From positions 62,001 to 126,000 of the forward strand of contig JBMOKT010000031.1 of assembly GCA_049323895.1 (NCBI GenBank): DNA of 64,000 nucleotides, written 5' to 3'. The translations under genes were made by a program, and so were the position numbers. Origin of the DNA: JBMOKT01 sp049323895. GTDB lineage: Bacteria > Bacillota > Peptococcia > Peptococcales > BICA1-8. Of this stretch, positions 25,639-34,647 are shown one piece after another. The notes under the pieces are model-generated. The model did not search any database. It saw only the letters and a list, made by a program, of their open reading frames with translations, and was not told where the DNA came from. The number at the start of each line of letters is the position of its first letter. The first letter of the stretch is position 1.

Positions 25639-27051
25639 ATGTCTATTGCCGATTTTAAAAACCATGAAATATTTCATATAATTTTGAGAGTATTAAGAGA
25701 AGGTGTCAATGTAGTTAATGAAAAAGGGATTATCATTTATGCCAATAAAAGCTCTGCTAATTATGTGGGGACAGAAATTGATGAAATGATCGGCAGTCAT
25801 ATAACCCGATACTATCCCAATGCAGCCCTTTTGGAAGTACTAGAAACACAAAACCCTGTATTTGATAAAAAGATAATACATGATGAAGGAAGGGTTTTTA
25901 TTGTTAATGCAATACCTTTGTTTCTCGGAGGTAAATTTTCTGGCGGTGTTGCAACCTTTAGGGATATTACAGAAATAGAAAGGTTGTCCAAAAGGCTGGA
26001 AAGGGTGGAATTTGAACTTGCACTAACTAAAATGCAGGATGCCTTTGAGACTATTATCGGCAGGGACGGCAGCCTAAATGAAGCTATTAATAAGGCCAGG
26101 AGAAGCATAGCCTCATTAGGTGGACCCCGCCATTGTGTAATTGTGGGAGAGACTGGAACAGGCAAAACCATGCTGGCCAAAGCAATGTACAGCTTTGCCG
26201 AAAGAATGGGTGTTATTAAAGCAGGTTCACCCTTTATAGAAATAAACTGTGCCCAATTTACTAATTCTGATATAGCTGCTATGGAGGTTTTTGGGACGGA
26301 TAAGGGTGCTTTCACCGGCTCCCAGGAAAAACCGGGACTGATTGAAGTTGCCGACGGTGGCATATTATTCCTTGATGAGGCACATGCCTTGGGCAGCCAT
26401 CAAACCATGCTTTTAAAAGTAATTGAATCTGGATTGGTAAGAAGGATTGGAGGAAGAAAAGAACGGGAAGTTAATATTATTATCATAACAGCCTCTAGTA
26501 AAAATCTTAAGGAAGTATTCATTCCTGAGTTGTATCAGCGTTTAGCCCAATATCAAATAGAACTGCCTCCTTTACGAATACGGGATGAATCGGAAAAAGA
26601 GAGGTTATTGGATTATTTTGTTTCCCTTTATCAATCCAAAGCAAAAAGCCGTTATGGAGTTTCGTTGCATATTACATTTACTGAATTAGCTAAGACTATC
26701 CTATTAAAGGCTAATTATGAGCGAAACATCAGGCAGTTTCGTGATGTTATAAATGTGGGAATTGATTCTGCAGCACCATTAATCAGTAATATTAACACTG
26801 AGAGTAATGATATTAGGATTATTATTGACGTTGATGATTTGCCTTTTAGGATGTTTGAAGCGGAGAAAAAAGTGGCAGCAAAGGAAGAGGCTCCTACTGA
26901 TTCTATTGAAAACCTGGACGATCTTATCAAAAAACTAAATGCGAAGGGATTAGGACCTAGGAAAATTGCATCCCAATTGCAGCAACAGGGGATTCATGTA
27001 GAGTATTATCAAATTGCCTATCGTCTTAATAAATATAAGAGTCTACAGTAA
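25639..27051 (+). CDS. PAS-domain sigma-54-dependent transcriptional activator
   Basis: The 470-residue protein has a PAS sensor at residues 10-115, a short coiled linker, and an AAA+ domain with Walker A GETGTGKT and Walker B GGILFLDEAHA. The sigma-54 contact loop GAFTGSQ is intact. A helix-turn-helix at the C-terminus (LNAKGLGPRKIASQLQQQGI) would bind DNA. The gene follows the orphan DctP gene, which carries a sigma-54 promoter and paired upstream repeats, so the DctP gene is the obvious target. The start is ATG 25639 behind CGGAGGTG. Function is well supported; the PAS ligand is unknown. Confidence 0.93.
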   Translation: MSIADFKNHEIFHIILRVLREGVNVVNEKGIIIYANKSSANYVGTEIDEMIGSHITRYYPNAALLEVLETQNPVFDKKIIHDEGRVFIVNAIPLFLGGKFSGGVATFRDITEIERLSKRLERVEFELALTKMQDAFETIIGRDGSLNEAINKARRSIASLGGPRHCVIVGETGTGKTMLAKAMYSFAERMGVIKAGSPFIEINCAQFTNSDIAAMEVFGTDKGAFTGSQEKPGLIEVADGGILFLDEAHALGSHQTMLLKVIESGLVRRIGGRKEREVNIIIITASSKNLKEVFIPELYQRLAQYQIELPPLRIRDESEKERLLDYFVSLYQSKAKSRYGVSLHITFTELAKTILLKANYERNIRQFRDVINVGIDSAAPLISNINTESNDIRIIIDVDDLPFRMFEAEKKVAAKEEAPTDSIENLDDLIKKLNAKGLGPRKIASQLQQQGIHVEYYQIAYRLNKYKSLQ

Positions 27052-27054
27052 AAA

Positions 27055-27082
27055 AGGGTAAAAGTCATTCTTTTACCCTAAT
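27055..27082. terminator. Bidirectional terminator between convergent genes
   Basis: AGGGTAAAAG pairs with CTTTTACCCT around TCATT. It serves the activator gene on the plus strand and overlaps the last codons of the minus-strand gene. Confidence 0.75.
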
Positions 27083-27657
27083 TCTTCGATACAGCCGTCA
27101 ATATTTTCCAGATCCAGCTCCCGGTCTGAATAGAAAGGGAGGGTTGATAGAACTTGTATTAAGTCAAAAATGTATTGGCCCTTTTTCCCTAATAAATCCT
27201 CGTATTCTTTGTATAATCCGCTTTTTTTCATTTCTTGTACTGCTTTTAATTCCAGCTCTTTTTCTTTGTTTTTGAGATTTTCCCTGATAAGTCTATTATC
27301 AACAGAAAGCTTCGATATCTTTTGATTTGTTTTTTTAATACTCTTCTTTAAGCTGTATCTCTTCCACAGGAATTTTAAAGGGAAGAAGGTTTTGCCCATC
27401 TCTTGGACATTATTTACAAAACCATACCATTGATTGATAGCTTCTATTACCTCATAGTTATTATTTTTAATTTTTTCTATATTCAATTTAAGCCTTTCTA
27501 TATCCTTTTGAATAATTTCTCGATTATTTGTATAAAATTCCTCCAAAAAGACTGCTGAAATCCCTTCAATTTCCCTTGTTATCCTGTCCAGCCTTTCATA
27601 CACAATTTTAAGTTCCAGCAAGAGTTGTTTTACAAATTCTTTTCTTAATTCCTCCAT
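27073..27657 (-). CDS. Coiled-coil hypothetical protein
   Basis: The 194-residue, Lys/Glu-rich protein is predicted to be largely helical, with long heptad-like stretches at residues 1-70 and 100-150 and no signal peptide or membrane helix. ATG 27657 is chosen because TTGGAGGAG lies seven bases upstream; the frame extends to 27678. It lies 64 bases after the membrane protein gene on the same strand and probably forms a two-gene operon with it. I recognise no family. Confidence 0.65.
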   Translation of the reverse strand: MEELRKEFVKQLLLELKIVYERLDRITREIEGISAVFLEEFYTNNREIIQKDIERLKLNIEKIKNNNYEVIEAINQWYGFVNNVQEMGKTFFPLKFLWKRYSLKKSIKKTNQKISKLSVDNRLIRENLKNKEKELELKAVQEMKKSGLYKEYEDLLGKKGQYIFDLIQVLSTLPFYSDRELDLENIDGCIEELG

Positions 27658-27721
27658 GCTAACTCCTCCAAAATCCATTGTAATCCTGACCCTCTTGCCA
27701 ACATCACAACATCACCATAAA

Positions 27722-28759
27722 TTAGTTATTTTTAAAAGAGAGAACTAAATCTACATATTCTTTAGCAGTTTGCCATGTAGCTGAAGCTTGGACTTTTTTA
27801 ATCAATATACTGGTGACATTGCCGACCTCCGCCCAAGTGGCAGTTATTATTTCTTTTACGGCGACCATATTTTTATTTTGCAATGACCAGAAATCATCAC
27901 CTAGATAGGTAATTATTAAAGATTGACCTGTAGAAGTATATACTAAGAAGAAAAGTATGGTCATGGTTATAACGAAAAAAGATAATTTATTTCTCCTTAG
28001 TAAACGAACGGGGAAAAGCAGGGCATAAAGAAGAAAAAAACCAGTGTTTTTTAAAATACTTAGGGGATTAAATCGCTCCCTGTTGTTAAAATAATAACGG
28101 GAAGATTTATTATACATATAATTTAAGAATTTGCTTATCAAGTGCTGCCAAAGGAAAAAAAGAATTTTTTTTAAGAATTCCAGAAGGCGAACTGGAAGGT
28201 TTTTAAAAAAAATAACGACAGTTTTTATAAGATTTTCTTGCCAGCATATTCGCCATTCTTTTAGTGAAAAAGGTGCATCAAAATCTGTTTCCTGGTTGCG
28301 CAGCAAATAATCCTCTTCAACACTTAAATCTTCGTCTAACAAAGAATGGGAAAATGAAAAATGCAGGTTATTAAAAGGTTCTTTTAGTTTAACAGTATAT
28401 CTTTCCTTTAAATTTTCTTCGCCGGAGTATTTAGTTATTAGCGGATTGGTAATAAACAAATCAATTCCCTGTTGGATACTGATTTTCTGTAGTACCCAGG
28501 CAGACAGTTCTTTATTTTCCATAACCTCTTGAGGATTATTTAAAATTTGCTCCAGGTCATTTACAGCTTCTTTAGGCAATAACTCCCCTAACCTTAAAAT
28601 AGCCATTCTTCTAATATGGTGATTGGAATTATGCAGATAAAAAGTAAGATCATTGAAATTATTAATTCTATTGATAATAATTGCGGCTTCTTTTTCTACC
28701 CGGTACCATTGGGGATAAATAAGATTCACAGCGTCACTTCCTTTAATAAAGTGTTCCAT
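27722..28759 (-). CDS. Hypothetical membrane-anchored protein with HEAT-like N-terminus
   Basis: The 345-residue protein has an N-terminal region (about residues 20-115) that looks like HEAT/armadillo helices (HIRRMAILRLGELLPKEAV, SAWVLQKISI). A basic, aromatic-rich amphipathic stretch follows at 185-235, with one or two hydrophobic segments at 240-280. No enzymatic motif was seen. It is upstream of the coiled-coil gene. A structural or scaffold role at the membrane is conceivable but unsupported. Confidence 0.6.
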   Translation of the reverse strand: MEHFIKGSDAVNLIYPQWYRVEKEAAIIINRINNFNDLTFYLHNSNHHIRRMAILRLGELLPKEAVNDLEQILNNPQEVMENKELSAWVLQKISIQQGIDLFITNPLITKYSGEENLKERYTVKLKEPFNNLHFSFSHSLLDEDLSVEEDYLLRNQETDFDAPFSLKEWRICWQENLIKTVVIFFKNLPVRLLEFLKKILFFLWQHLISKFLNYMYNKSSRYYFNNRERFNPLSILKNTGFFLLYALLFPVRLLRRNKLSFFVITMTILFFLVYTSTGQSLIITYLGDDFWSLQNKNMVAVKEIITATWAEVGNVTSILIKKVQASATWQTAKEYVDLVLSFKNN

Positions 28760-28837
28760 TTTAAGGATAACATTTTTTTCAAAGCATTTTGCTAGACCGG
28801 GTTACTATTTTTATAGGTCTGGAGTTTCATTTTAAGA

Positions 28838-28863
28838 AAAAAAGCCGATTGCTCGGCTTTTTC
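28838..28863 (-). terminator. Terminator of the minus-strand alcohol dehydrogenase gene
   Basis: On the minus strand AAAAAGCCGA pairs with TCGGCTTTTT around a four-base loop, followed by a T-run. It lies directly after the stop codon. Confidence 0.85.
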
Positions 28864-30033
28864 TTAGATCCTGCCATCATAGGCTTCTATAAATATATTT
28901 TTAACGTCGTCAATATTGTTGCGTCTGGGATTGGAGAAAACATTTCCACTCTTCATTGTATCAGCTGCCAGCTTATCCAGTAGAGATAAATCCACACCGA
29001 TATCCTTCAAATTGTTGGGAATACCTATGTCTGCCGATAATTTTAGTACAGCATCCAAAGATTTTTTTGCACACTCCAGTGTATTTAGACCTTGAATATT
29101 TTCACCCATCAGTTGCGCTATTTTTGCAAACCTCTCAGGGGCAGCTGTCATGTTAAACTTCATTACATATGGCAGTAAGACAGCGTTAGCAATACCATGA
29201 GGTATATTAAAAACACCTCCCAGGGGGTGGGCCATGGCATGTACTAAGCCTAATAAACCATTAGAAAAAGCTGCACCTGCCATTGTACTGGCTATAGCCA
29301 TTTTGCTTATGTTTTCGAGGTTATCATGATGTAGTACAGCTTTTCTTAAGTTTTCCGAGATTAATTCTATTGCATGAAGCCCAAAGGCATCGCTCATAGG
29401 TTGTGCCTTCACCGACACATAGGCCTCGATGGCATGGGTTAAGGCATCCATCCCTGTAGAAGCAATCAGTCGCGGGGGGAGGGAGGACATTAATAACGGG
29501 TCTATTATTGCAATATTGGGTATATTCTGGGGACTTAAGACAGCAAATTTAAATTTTTCAACAGGGTCAGTAATCACCGTTGCCCAGGTAACCTCACTTC
29601 CCGTTCCGCAGGTAGTAGGGATGGCAATAAGAGGCAGTGCTTTCTTAGGCACTTTTTCCATGCCGGCATAATCCTTAAGATTACCGCCATTAGTATAGAG
29701 GATATTGATTCCTTTAGCAGCGTCGATGGCGCTCCCTCCCCCAATAGCTATTATCAAATCAACCTCATTTTCCCTGGCCAAAACCGCACCTTTTTCAATA
29801 GTTGGTATATCGGGATTTGGGATTACGTTACTATAAATCACATATGTATACCCAGACTGCTCTAAAGGCAAAGTCAGCTTTTGGAGAATTCCTGCTTTTT
29901 CAATCCCCGGATCGGTAACGATAAGGATTTTTTTTCCGTTGAGCTCTTGTACACACTGGGAAATACGGTTAACGAAGTTATTGCCGTAGATAACCTTTGT
30001 ATTCATCCTAAAAATATAAAGTTTTTCCTGCAT
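28864..30033 (-). CDS. Iron-containing alcohol dehydrogenase
   Basis: The 389-residue group III enzyme has LIIAIGGGSAIDAAKG for cofactor binding, IPTTCGTGSEVTWATV, and metal ligands in DALTHAIEAYVS and MAHPLGGVFNIPHG. It is distinct from the paralogue at 18.3 kb. ATG 30033 has the better spacing from GAAAGGGG; ATG 30039 sits too close to it. It forms a single-gene unit with its own terminator. The likely role is NAD-dependent aldehyde reduction in fermentation. Confidence 0.93.
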   Translation of the reverse strand: MQEKLYIFRMNTKVIYGNNFVNRISQCVQELNGKKILIVTDPGIEKAGILQKLTLPLEQSGYTYVIYSNVIPNPDIPTIEKGAVLARENEVDLIIAIGGGSAIDAAKGINILYTNGGNLKDYAGMEKVPKKALPLIAIPTTCGTGSEVTWATVITDPVEKFKFAVLSPQNIPNIAIIDPLLMSSLPPRLIASTGMDALTHAIEAYVSVKAQPMSDAFGLHAIELISENLRKAVLHHDNLENISKMAIASTMAGAAFSNGLLGLVHAMAHPLGGVFNIPHGIANAVLLPYVMKFNMTAAPERFAKIAQLMGENIQGLNTLECAKKSLDAVLKLSADIGIPNNLKDIGVDLSLLDKLAADTMKSGNVFSNPRRNNIDDVKNIFIEAYDGRI

Positions 30034-30167
30034 TTTCATTCCCCTTTCTAGATACTTTGTTAATTAAATATTAACACAGCAATACTTAATTGGTAAATTC
30101 CCCAATACATAGGATTCTTTTCTTTAGACAAAACTAGAATAAATATTATTTTTAAGGGGTGCAGCCG

Positions 30168-31103
30168 TTGCAAAAAAAGCAGCTAATAATATCGGTTTTA
30201 ATAATTTTTCTTTTTGCTACAGGTGCTGCTTGGCCTGAAAATATAGAATGCGTGGGTGGTGCAGACTATGAAAGGACAAGACTGCTCAGCCTTGAAAAGC
30301 CACCACTAAAAGGTACTGATGTGGTAGAACTGCAGGAAAGATTGCGGGAGCTGGGTTTTTACAATGGTGTAATTGATGGTATTTTTGACGCTGATGTCCA
30401 TTCAGCTGTTAAGGATTTTCAAATTGATAATAGACTTGCTGCAGACGGCATAGTAAGGGAGCATGTATGGATTAGGCTAGCCGACAATAGTACCACCGTA
30501 GCTGCGAAAAAGAACAAGCCTGCTCCTCCCCAGGGAGAGGTAAAGATTATTGTTGACACTTTTAGGCTAAAATTAATAATTCTTAATGACAATTTACCCT
30601 TTAAAACTTACCCGGTAGCAATAGGACGATCTTCAACACCAACACCCATTGGTAATTTTAAAGTTGTTCATAAAGCGGTAAATTGGGGGACCGGATTTGG
30701 TACCCGGTGGATGGGTTTAAACGTACCCTGGGGTAAGTATGGAATCCATGGTACCAACAAGCCCTGGTCTATTGGCAGGATGGCTAGCCATGGGTGTATA
30801 AGGATGAATAATGCTCATGTTGAAGAAATCTACCCCTGGATAAAACATGGAACCGAAGTAATTATTGTTGGCAATCCTTTTGGGCGATTGTCATATAACA
30901 AAAGGGCTCTGATCAGAGGTGCCAGAGGATCGGACGTTGTCGCCCTTCAGGAAAAACTAGTCCAGCTAGGTTTTTTAACGGGCAAAGCCGACGGTATTTA
31001 TGGCTATAGTACGGAAAAAGCTGTTAAGGACTTTCAAAAAGCAAATGGGTTAAAAGTAACCGGGCAAGTTAGTGTGAATGAGTTTATAAAAATGAATTTG
31101 TAA
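30168..31103 (+). CDS. L,D-transpeptidase with two peptidoglycan-binding domains
   Basis: The 311-residue exported protein has a hydrophobic signal (residues 1-22), then a peptidoglycan-binding domain (about 45-105, GTDVVELQERLRELGFYNG). A YkuD catalytic domain at 125-240 carries YGIHGTNKPWSIG and the active-site SHGCIRM. A second peptidoglycan-binding domain lies at 250-311 (GSDVVALQEKLVQLGFLTG). It would form 3-3 cross-links or anchor proteins in the cell wall. TTG 30168 lies at proper distance from AAGGGG, whereas GTG 30159 overlaps that site. Confidence 0.93.
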   Translation: MQKKQLIISVLIIFLFATGAAWPENIECVGGADYERTRLLSLEKPPLKGTDVVELQERLRELGFYNGVIDGIFDADVHSAVKDFQIDNRLAADGIVREHVWIRLADNSTTVAAKKNKPAPPQGEVKIIVDTFRLKLIILNDNLPFKTYPVAIGRSSTPTPIGNFKVVHKAVNWGTGFGTRWMGLNVPWGKYGIHGTNKPWSIGRMASHGCIRMNNAHVEEIYPWIKHGTEVIIVGNPFGRLSYNKRALIRGARGSDVVALQEKLVQLGFLTGKADGIYGYSTEKAVKDFQKANGLKVTGQVSVNEFIKMNL

Positions 31104-31184
31104 AAAACTTGGTCCTTTTTTTCTGTAGCATTAACCAAGGGTGATGCATAATTTATAGGGGAGAAAAGGGAGGAGGTTAATTTA

Positions 31185-31439
31185 ATGCCAAAAATTGATA
31201 AAGAACAACTTGGAAAACAATTGGCGGAGATTGAGAAAATGATGCAAAATTTACCTTTACAGGGTATAAACATGGGAAATGTTCAACCAAATCCCATGAT
31301 TCCGCATAAAAGCAACATAGAACTGCAGCAAATTCAAAGAATTTTACACGATATCTATATTACTGTCCATGAAAACCAACGGACTATATATGAAATAAAA
31401 CATAGATTGGAATTGGTTGAAAAGTTCAAAACTGTTTAA
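31185..31439 (+). CDS. Small hypothetical coiled-coil protein
   Basis: The 84-residue protein has a Lys/Glu-rich N-terminus, a Pro/Asn-rich middle (NVQPNPMIPH) and a helical C-terminus (ILHDIYITVHENQRTIYEIKHRLELVEKF). A strong AGGAGG site lies eleven bases before ATG 31185. A terminator lies 100 bases after it. No family was recognised. Confidence 0.7.
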   Translation: MPKIDKEQLGKQLAEIEKMMQNLPLQGINMGNVQPNPMIPHKSNIELQQIQRILHDIYITVHENQRTIYEIKHRLELVEKFKTV

Positions 31440-31546
31440 TGGTACAGGGCTGTTAGTAAATGAAAATACAAGTAACAGCAATTGTGGCTAAGCCTTTCAT
31501 TAAGAGAAGGGAAAAGAAAAATGAATAATTTTTAGATCGTGCAATG

Positions 31547-31586
31547 AAAAATGACTGAGCTCCCAAAGGAGTCAGTCATTTTTAAG
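31547..31586. terminator. Bidirectional terminator
   Basis: AAAAATGACTGA and TCAGTCATTTTT form a long stem, with CTCC/GGAG extending it. It can serve the plus-strand small gene and the minus-strand operon ending at 31588. Confidence 0.88.
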
Positions 31587-31587
31587 G

Positions 31588-32532
31588 TTAAATTTGTCTA
31601 AATCCTAAATGGGATATGGCTGCTATTCCTATTGCCATAATTTTTAACAATAGGACAAATAACCATCCCACAAAAGGAATTTGGCTGATTATTATAATTA
31701 TAAGTATACCTATAATGAGCTTTAGTATGTGTGAGTCTCCCTGATAGTTAAAAAATGATGTTGCCCTATCACCAATTGCTTCCGCAATAACAGCAGTTCC
31801 CCAGATAGCCGCCGCCCCATAGGCAAACCAGAAAAGCAGCAACAGAGGTATTCCTATTATTGTAATAAACAGGACAAAGGTTATTGGTAAAAAGAAAACA
31901 GCGAATAGGAGACCTAATAAAAATGATTTTCCTAAGGAGTTTAAGGCAAAGGCTTTTGACCGTTGCAATGCATCAGGAAATACCAGTCCTACAAGTAAAA
32001 CAAGGAGGGACATCATAATAGAGCCGATTAAAAGCAGACCCATTAAAAAAGTAGCTAAAGATATGCCAAAAAATGCAAAGTTCTTTGGAAAGTCCACCAT
32101 AAAGTCTGTTATACTTACTTCTGTTTGAGCTCCCTTAATTTGGGCAGCCGGGTCTTTCGTAAGTTCTACACCAATCATCACCAAATCCCGATAAATTACC
32201 GCCTGGGGTCCGAGTCCTGCAATACCGCCGATAACCACCAAATCACCCATTACTTTATTGTTTACATATGCGTCTCCTCCTATGACTACTACCGATTCAT
32301 TGACTGTGCCATTTATGTTAACATCACCGCCAATAACAACTACTGCATCTTTTACTTTGCCATCAACTACTACATTGCCTCCTATGCTGACAACAGCATC
32401 AAAGACCTCGTCTGCAGCAACTTGAACCCCCTGACCTATCTTAATAATAGCTCCTTCGTTTGCTAAAGCAATGGAAGGCAAAGCCATAAGTATCACAAGT
32501 AAGATAATTGATGCAAAAGCTTTACGAAACAT
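31588..32532 (-). CDS. Bactofilin-like beta-solenoid membrane protein (second of pair)
   Basis: The 314-residue protein has a signal peptide (residues 1-25) and a repeated short beta-strand pattern at 30-130 (VVSIGGNVVVDGKVKDAVV, VVIGGDVNINGTVNESVV), as in polymer-forming bactofilin or SLH-associated domains. Four to five membrane helices follow. ATG 32532 overlaps the end of the preceding gene by 11 bases and has GGAAAGGAG upstream. It is the last gene of the ECF sigma operon and a paralogue of its neighbour. It probably acts in envelope homeostasis; this is inferred from the operon. Confidence 0.75.
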   Translation of the reverse strand: MFRKAFASIILLVILMALPSIALANEGAIIKIGQGVQVAADEVFDAVVSIGGNVVVDGKVKDAVVVIGGDVNINGTVNESVVVIGGDAYVNNKVMGDLVVIGGIAGLGPQAVIYRDLVMIGVELTKDPAAQIKGAQTEVSITDFMVDFPKNFAFFGISLATFLMGLLLIGSIMMSLLVLLVGLVFPDALQRSKAFALNSLGKSFLLGLLFAVFFLPITFVLFITIIGIPLLLLFWFAYGAAAIWGTAVIAEAIGDRATSFFNYQGDSHILKLIIGILIIIIISQIPFVGWLFVLLLKIMAIGIAAISHLGFRQI

Positions 32533-33424
32533 GATCTCCATCTCCTTTCCTGCTTTTAAACCACGGTTTTCCGGTTCCAAACTTACTGTCTAAGATAACG
32601 CCTAAGCCGATAACTGCTATTACAGGCAGTACTAAGAAACCGATAAAAGGTGCCTTAATTGCCAGCCAAATTATTAAAACTCCAGTTACACCCTCGATTA
32701 CAACATTTTGTTCCCAGTCCTTTTTTACCAGAGGGATTACCTTATGACCGGTAAATAATCCAACAATCCATAATCCCACAATTACAGGAATAGGTATTAA
32801 AATTAGGGTTATTAACGCAATGGGAATTCCTAGTATGGTAATTATCAAGGCTATAAGAATGAAAGGAAGGGCAAACCATCCTAAAAATCCTTTTAAAAGT
32901 ACCTGACCAATATTTTCTTGCAGCCAGTAGTGCATTTTTTCAATACCTTTGTTAAAAAGGCTGAATCCCAAAAGGGTTAGAGCTCCTAAACCCAAAAGCT
33001 GAAAAATGATGCCGCCCCAGTTAGTATTGTTGTGACTGTTTATATATCTAATTTCTGGCTTAACATTTGGAGATCCATCAGAGATTATCTGTAGCCCGGG
33101 TTTGCCAACCTGTGTAATACTACCGTTAACTACGGCCTGGGCAGAGTTTTTGATTACTTTACCGGCAACGGTGACTACATCACCGTTTACTACAGAGCCT
33201 TCTTCCAGAATGATATCACCCTTAAAGGAGGTGAGATTACCGTTAACTGTGCCAAGCACTCTGACATCACCGGTCATTGCCACCACATCACCATTAATAA
33301 CCTCATCTTTTTCAATTAAGATGTCTCCCGTAAGTTTAACTATTTCGTCTGCCAGTACTTGGCCCGGAAGGGTTAACATCAAAATACCCAACATAAAAAT
33401 CATAAGAAATTTATTAGTTTTCAT
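32522..33424 (-). CDS. Bactofilin-like beta-solenoid membrane protein (first of pair)
   Basis: The 300-residue protein has a signal peptide ending near PGQVLADE and repeat strands at 28-105 (VNGNLTSFKGDIILEEGSVV, NGDVVTVAGKVI). A linker follows, then several membrane helices from about residue 138. It is similar in plan to the gene downstream. Its start overlaps the anti-sigma stop by 11 bases, showing tight coupling with the sigma/anti-sigma pair. Confidence 0.75.
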   Translation of the reverse strand: MKTNKFLMIFMLGILMLTLPGQVLADEIVKLTGDILIEKDEVINGDVVAMTGDVRVLGTVNGNLTSFKGDIILEEGSVVNGDVVTVAGKVIKNSAQAVVNGSITQVGKPGLQIISDGSPNVKPEIRYINSHNNTNWGGIIFQLLGLGALTLLGFSLFNKGIEKMHYWLQENIGQVLLKGFLGWFALPFILIALIITILGIPIALITLILIPIPVIVGLWIVGLFTGHKVIPLVKKDWEQNVVIEGVTGVLIIWLAIKAPFIGFLVLPVIAVIGLGVILDSKFGTGKPWFKSRKGDGDHVS

Positions 33425-33947
33425 AACGTAAGGTCCCCCTTGAATAAATTAGCATCATTAGTAACAGAAAACTGCCCATGCTGGTTAAAAGCAAAAACAT
33501 TAACAAACTGGGCGGAAAAATTACACCTAGAATATCAACTATTTTTGCAATTCTATAAAGTAATGTGCCCAAGCCGCTTAATACATCAGCCCAATAAAAT
33601 ACTCCTCCCACAATCAGGGCAATAACCGCTGCTCCTATAATGGTGATACTGGCCCAAAGAAGTAGAAGTAAACCTGCCACGAGACCGGTAAAGTTTGAAA
33701 AAATATGCTTAGGCTTTTGTTGCGTACTCTTAGTAATAGCGGCCATTACATTTATGGTAAAGTCTTTGTCAGGAATAGGCAGGGGCAAACTGCTTAAAGC
33801 TAAAACATCCTGTAAAAAATCTTCTCTAAGCTGTCTGCAGGAGAAACAATGGACGCAGTGCTTTTCTAGAAGGGCTGATTCTTCAGTAGTTAATTCCCCG
33901 TCCAGTTCCTTTTGTATCAATTCATAAATATTCATGCACCCATTCAT
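33414..33947 (-). CDS. Zinc-finger anti-sigma factor
   Basis: The 177-residue protein has an N-terminal zinc-binding anti-sigma motif (LEKHCVHCFSCRQL, a His/Cys cluster at about residues 28-38). A membrane anchor region follows with helices at 88-115 and 145-170. AAGGAGGTG precedes ATG 33947, and that ATG overlaps the sigma stop (ATGA). It should hold the ECF sigma factor inactive at the membrane until an envelope signal arrives. Confidence 0.88.
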   Translation of the reverse strand: MNGCMNIYELIQKELDGELTTEESALLEKHCVHCFSCRQLREDFLQDVLALSSLPLPIPDKDFTINVMAAITKSTQQKPKHIFSNFTGLVAGLLLLLWASITIIGAAVIALIVGGVFYWADVLSGLGTLLYRIAKIVDILGVIFPPSLLMFLLLTSMGSFLLLMMLIYSRGTLRYEN

Positions 33948-34477
33948 AGTTCCACCTCCTTAAGCTCTTTCCTGATTAATTCCCTACCTCGACGAACATG
34001 GGTCTTCACGGTGTTTAGGGGCAAATCTAAAACATTTGCAATCTCCTGGTAATCCAGTTGGTTCATGTGCCTAAGAATAACTGCCATTCGGTATTTCTCA
34101 GGCAGTTGGGCGAGAGCTTTTTCAATTTGCCGGCGCAATTGGCTCTCAAAAAGGCTTGATTCCGGATTACCAATACTGCTTTCTTGAGTATTATCCAGTT
34201 CCTCCCAAGTTTTGCGTTTCTTTAAGGAATCTTTGGCTACATTAGCGGCTACCCTAAAGAGCCAAGGACGGAAGGGATAAGCATCATTGTAAAGGTGAAG
34301 CTTATTAAACACCCTGATGAAGGTTTCCTGGGCTGCATCAGTAGCATCTGCCCCATTGCCTAAATAACGATAGCAAATAGTATAAACAGGCTGCTGGAAC
34401 CTTCTAACAAGCTCCTCAAAAGCGTTATTGTTGCCTTGTTTACTTTTAACTGCCAACTGTTCATCGTTTAAATCCAT
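33944..34477 (-). CDS. ECF RNA polymerase sigma factor
   Basis: The 177-residue protein has region 2 (AFEELVRRFQQPVYTICYRY, DAAQETFIRVF, FRPWLFRVAANVAKD) and region 4 (LPEKYRMAVILRHMNQL then DLPLNTVKTHVRRGRELI). It heads a four-gene operon with its anti-sigma factor and two envelope proteins. A promoter matching the ECF consensus precedes it, so autoregulation is likely. Confidence 0.95.
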   Translation of the reverse strand: MDLNDEQLAVKSKQGNNNAFEELVRRFQQPVYTICYRYLGNGADATDAAQETFIRVFNKLHLYNDAYPFRPWLFRVAANVAKDSLKKRKTWEELDNTQESSIGNPESSLFESQLRRQIEKALAQLPEKYRMAVILRHMNQLDYQEIANVLDLPLNTVKTHVRRGRELIRKELKEVEL

Positions 34478-34510
34478 AAAACAATCCCCTTTATCTGCCT
34501 CTATTCTTTT

Positions 34511-34537
34511 TACGAAGCAAATATTAAAAAAGTTTCA
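34511..34537 (-). promoter_or_regulatory. ECF-type promoter of the sigma operon
   Basis: On the minus strand TGAAAC and CGTA are separated by 17 bases. This is the SigW-like ECF promoter signature. It sits 34 bases before the sigma gene and predicts positive autoregulation. Confidence 0.7.
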
Positions 34538-34647
34538 AGTATCTATAAAAAATCTGGTTTTACTTTAACATTTTATATGAACTCATACAAACCATTCCTT
34601 TTTGGCACAATAATCTAAGGAATACTTTACTAGCAAAGGAGGAAAAA

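Noticed and set aside
25812..26363. Long minus-strand open frame of 183 codons
   Set aside because: It lies wholly inside the sigma-54 activator gene, antisense to its conserved AAA+ motifs, and has no start signals of its own.
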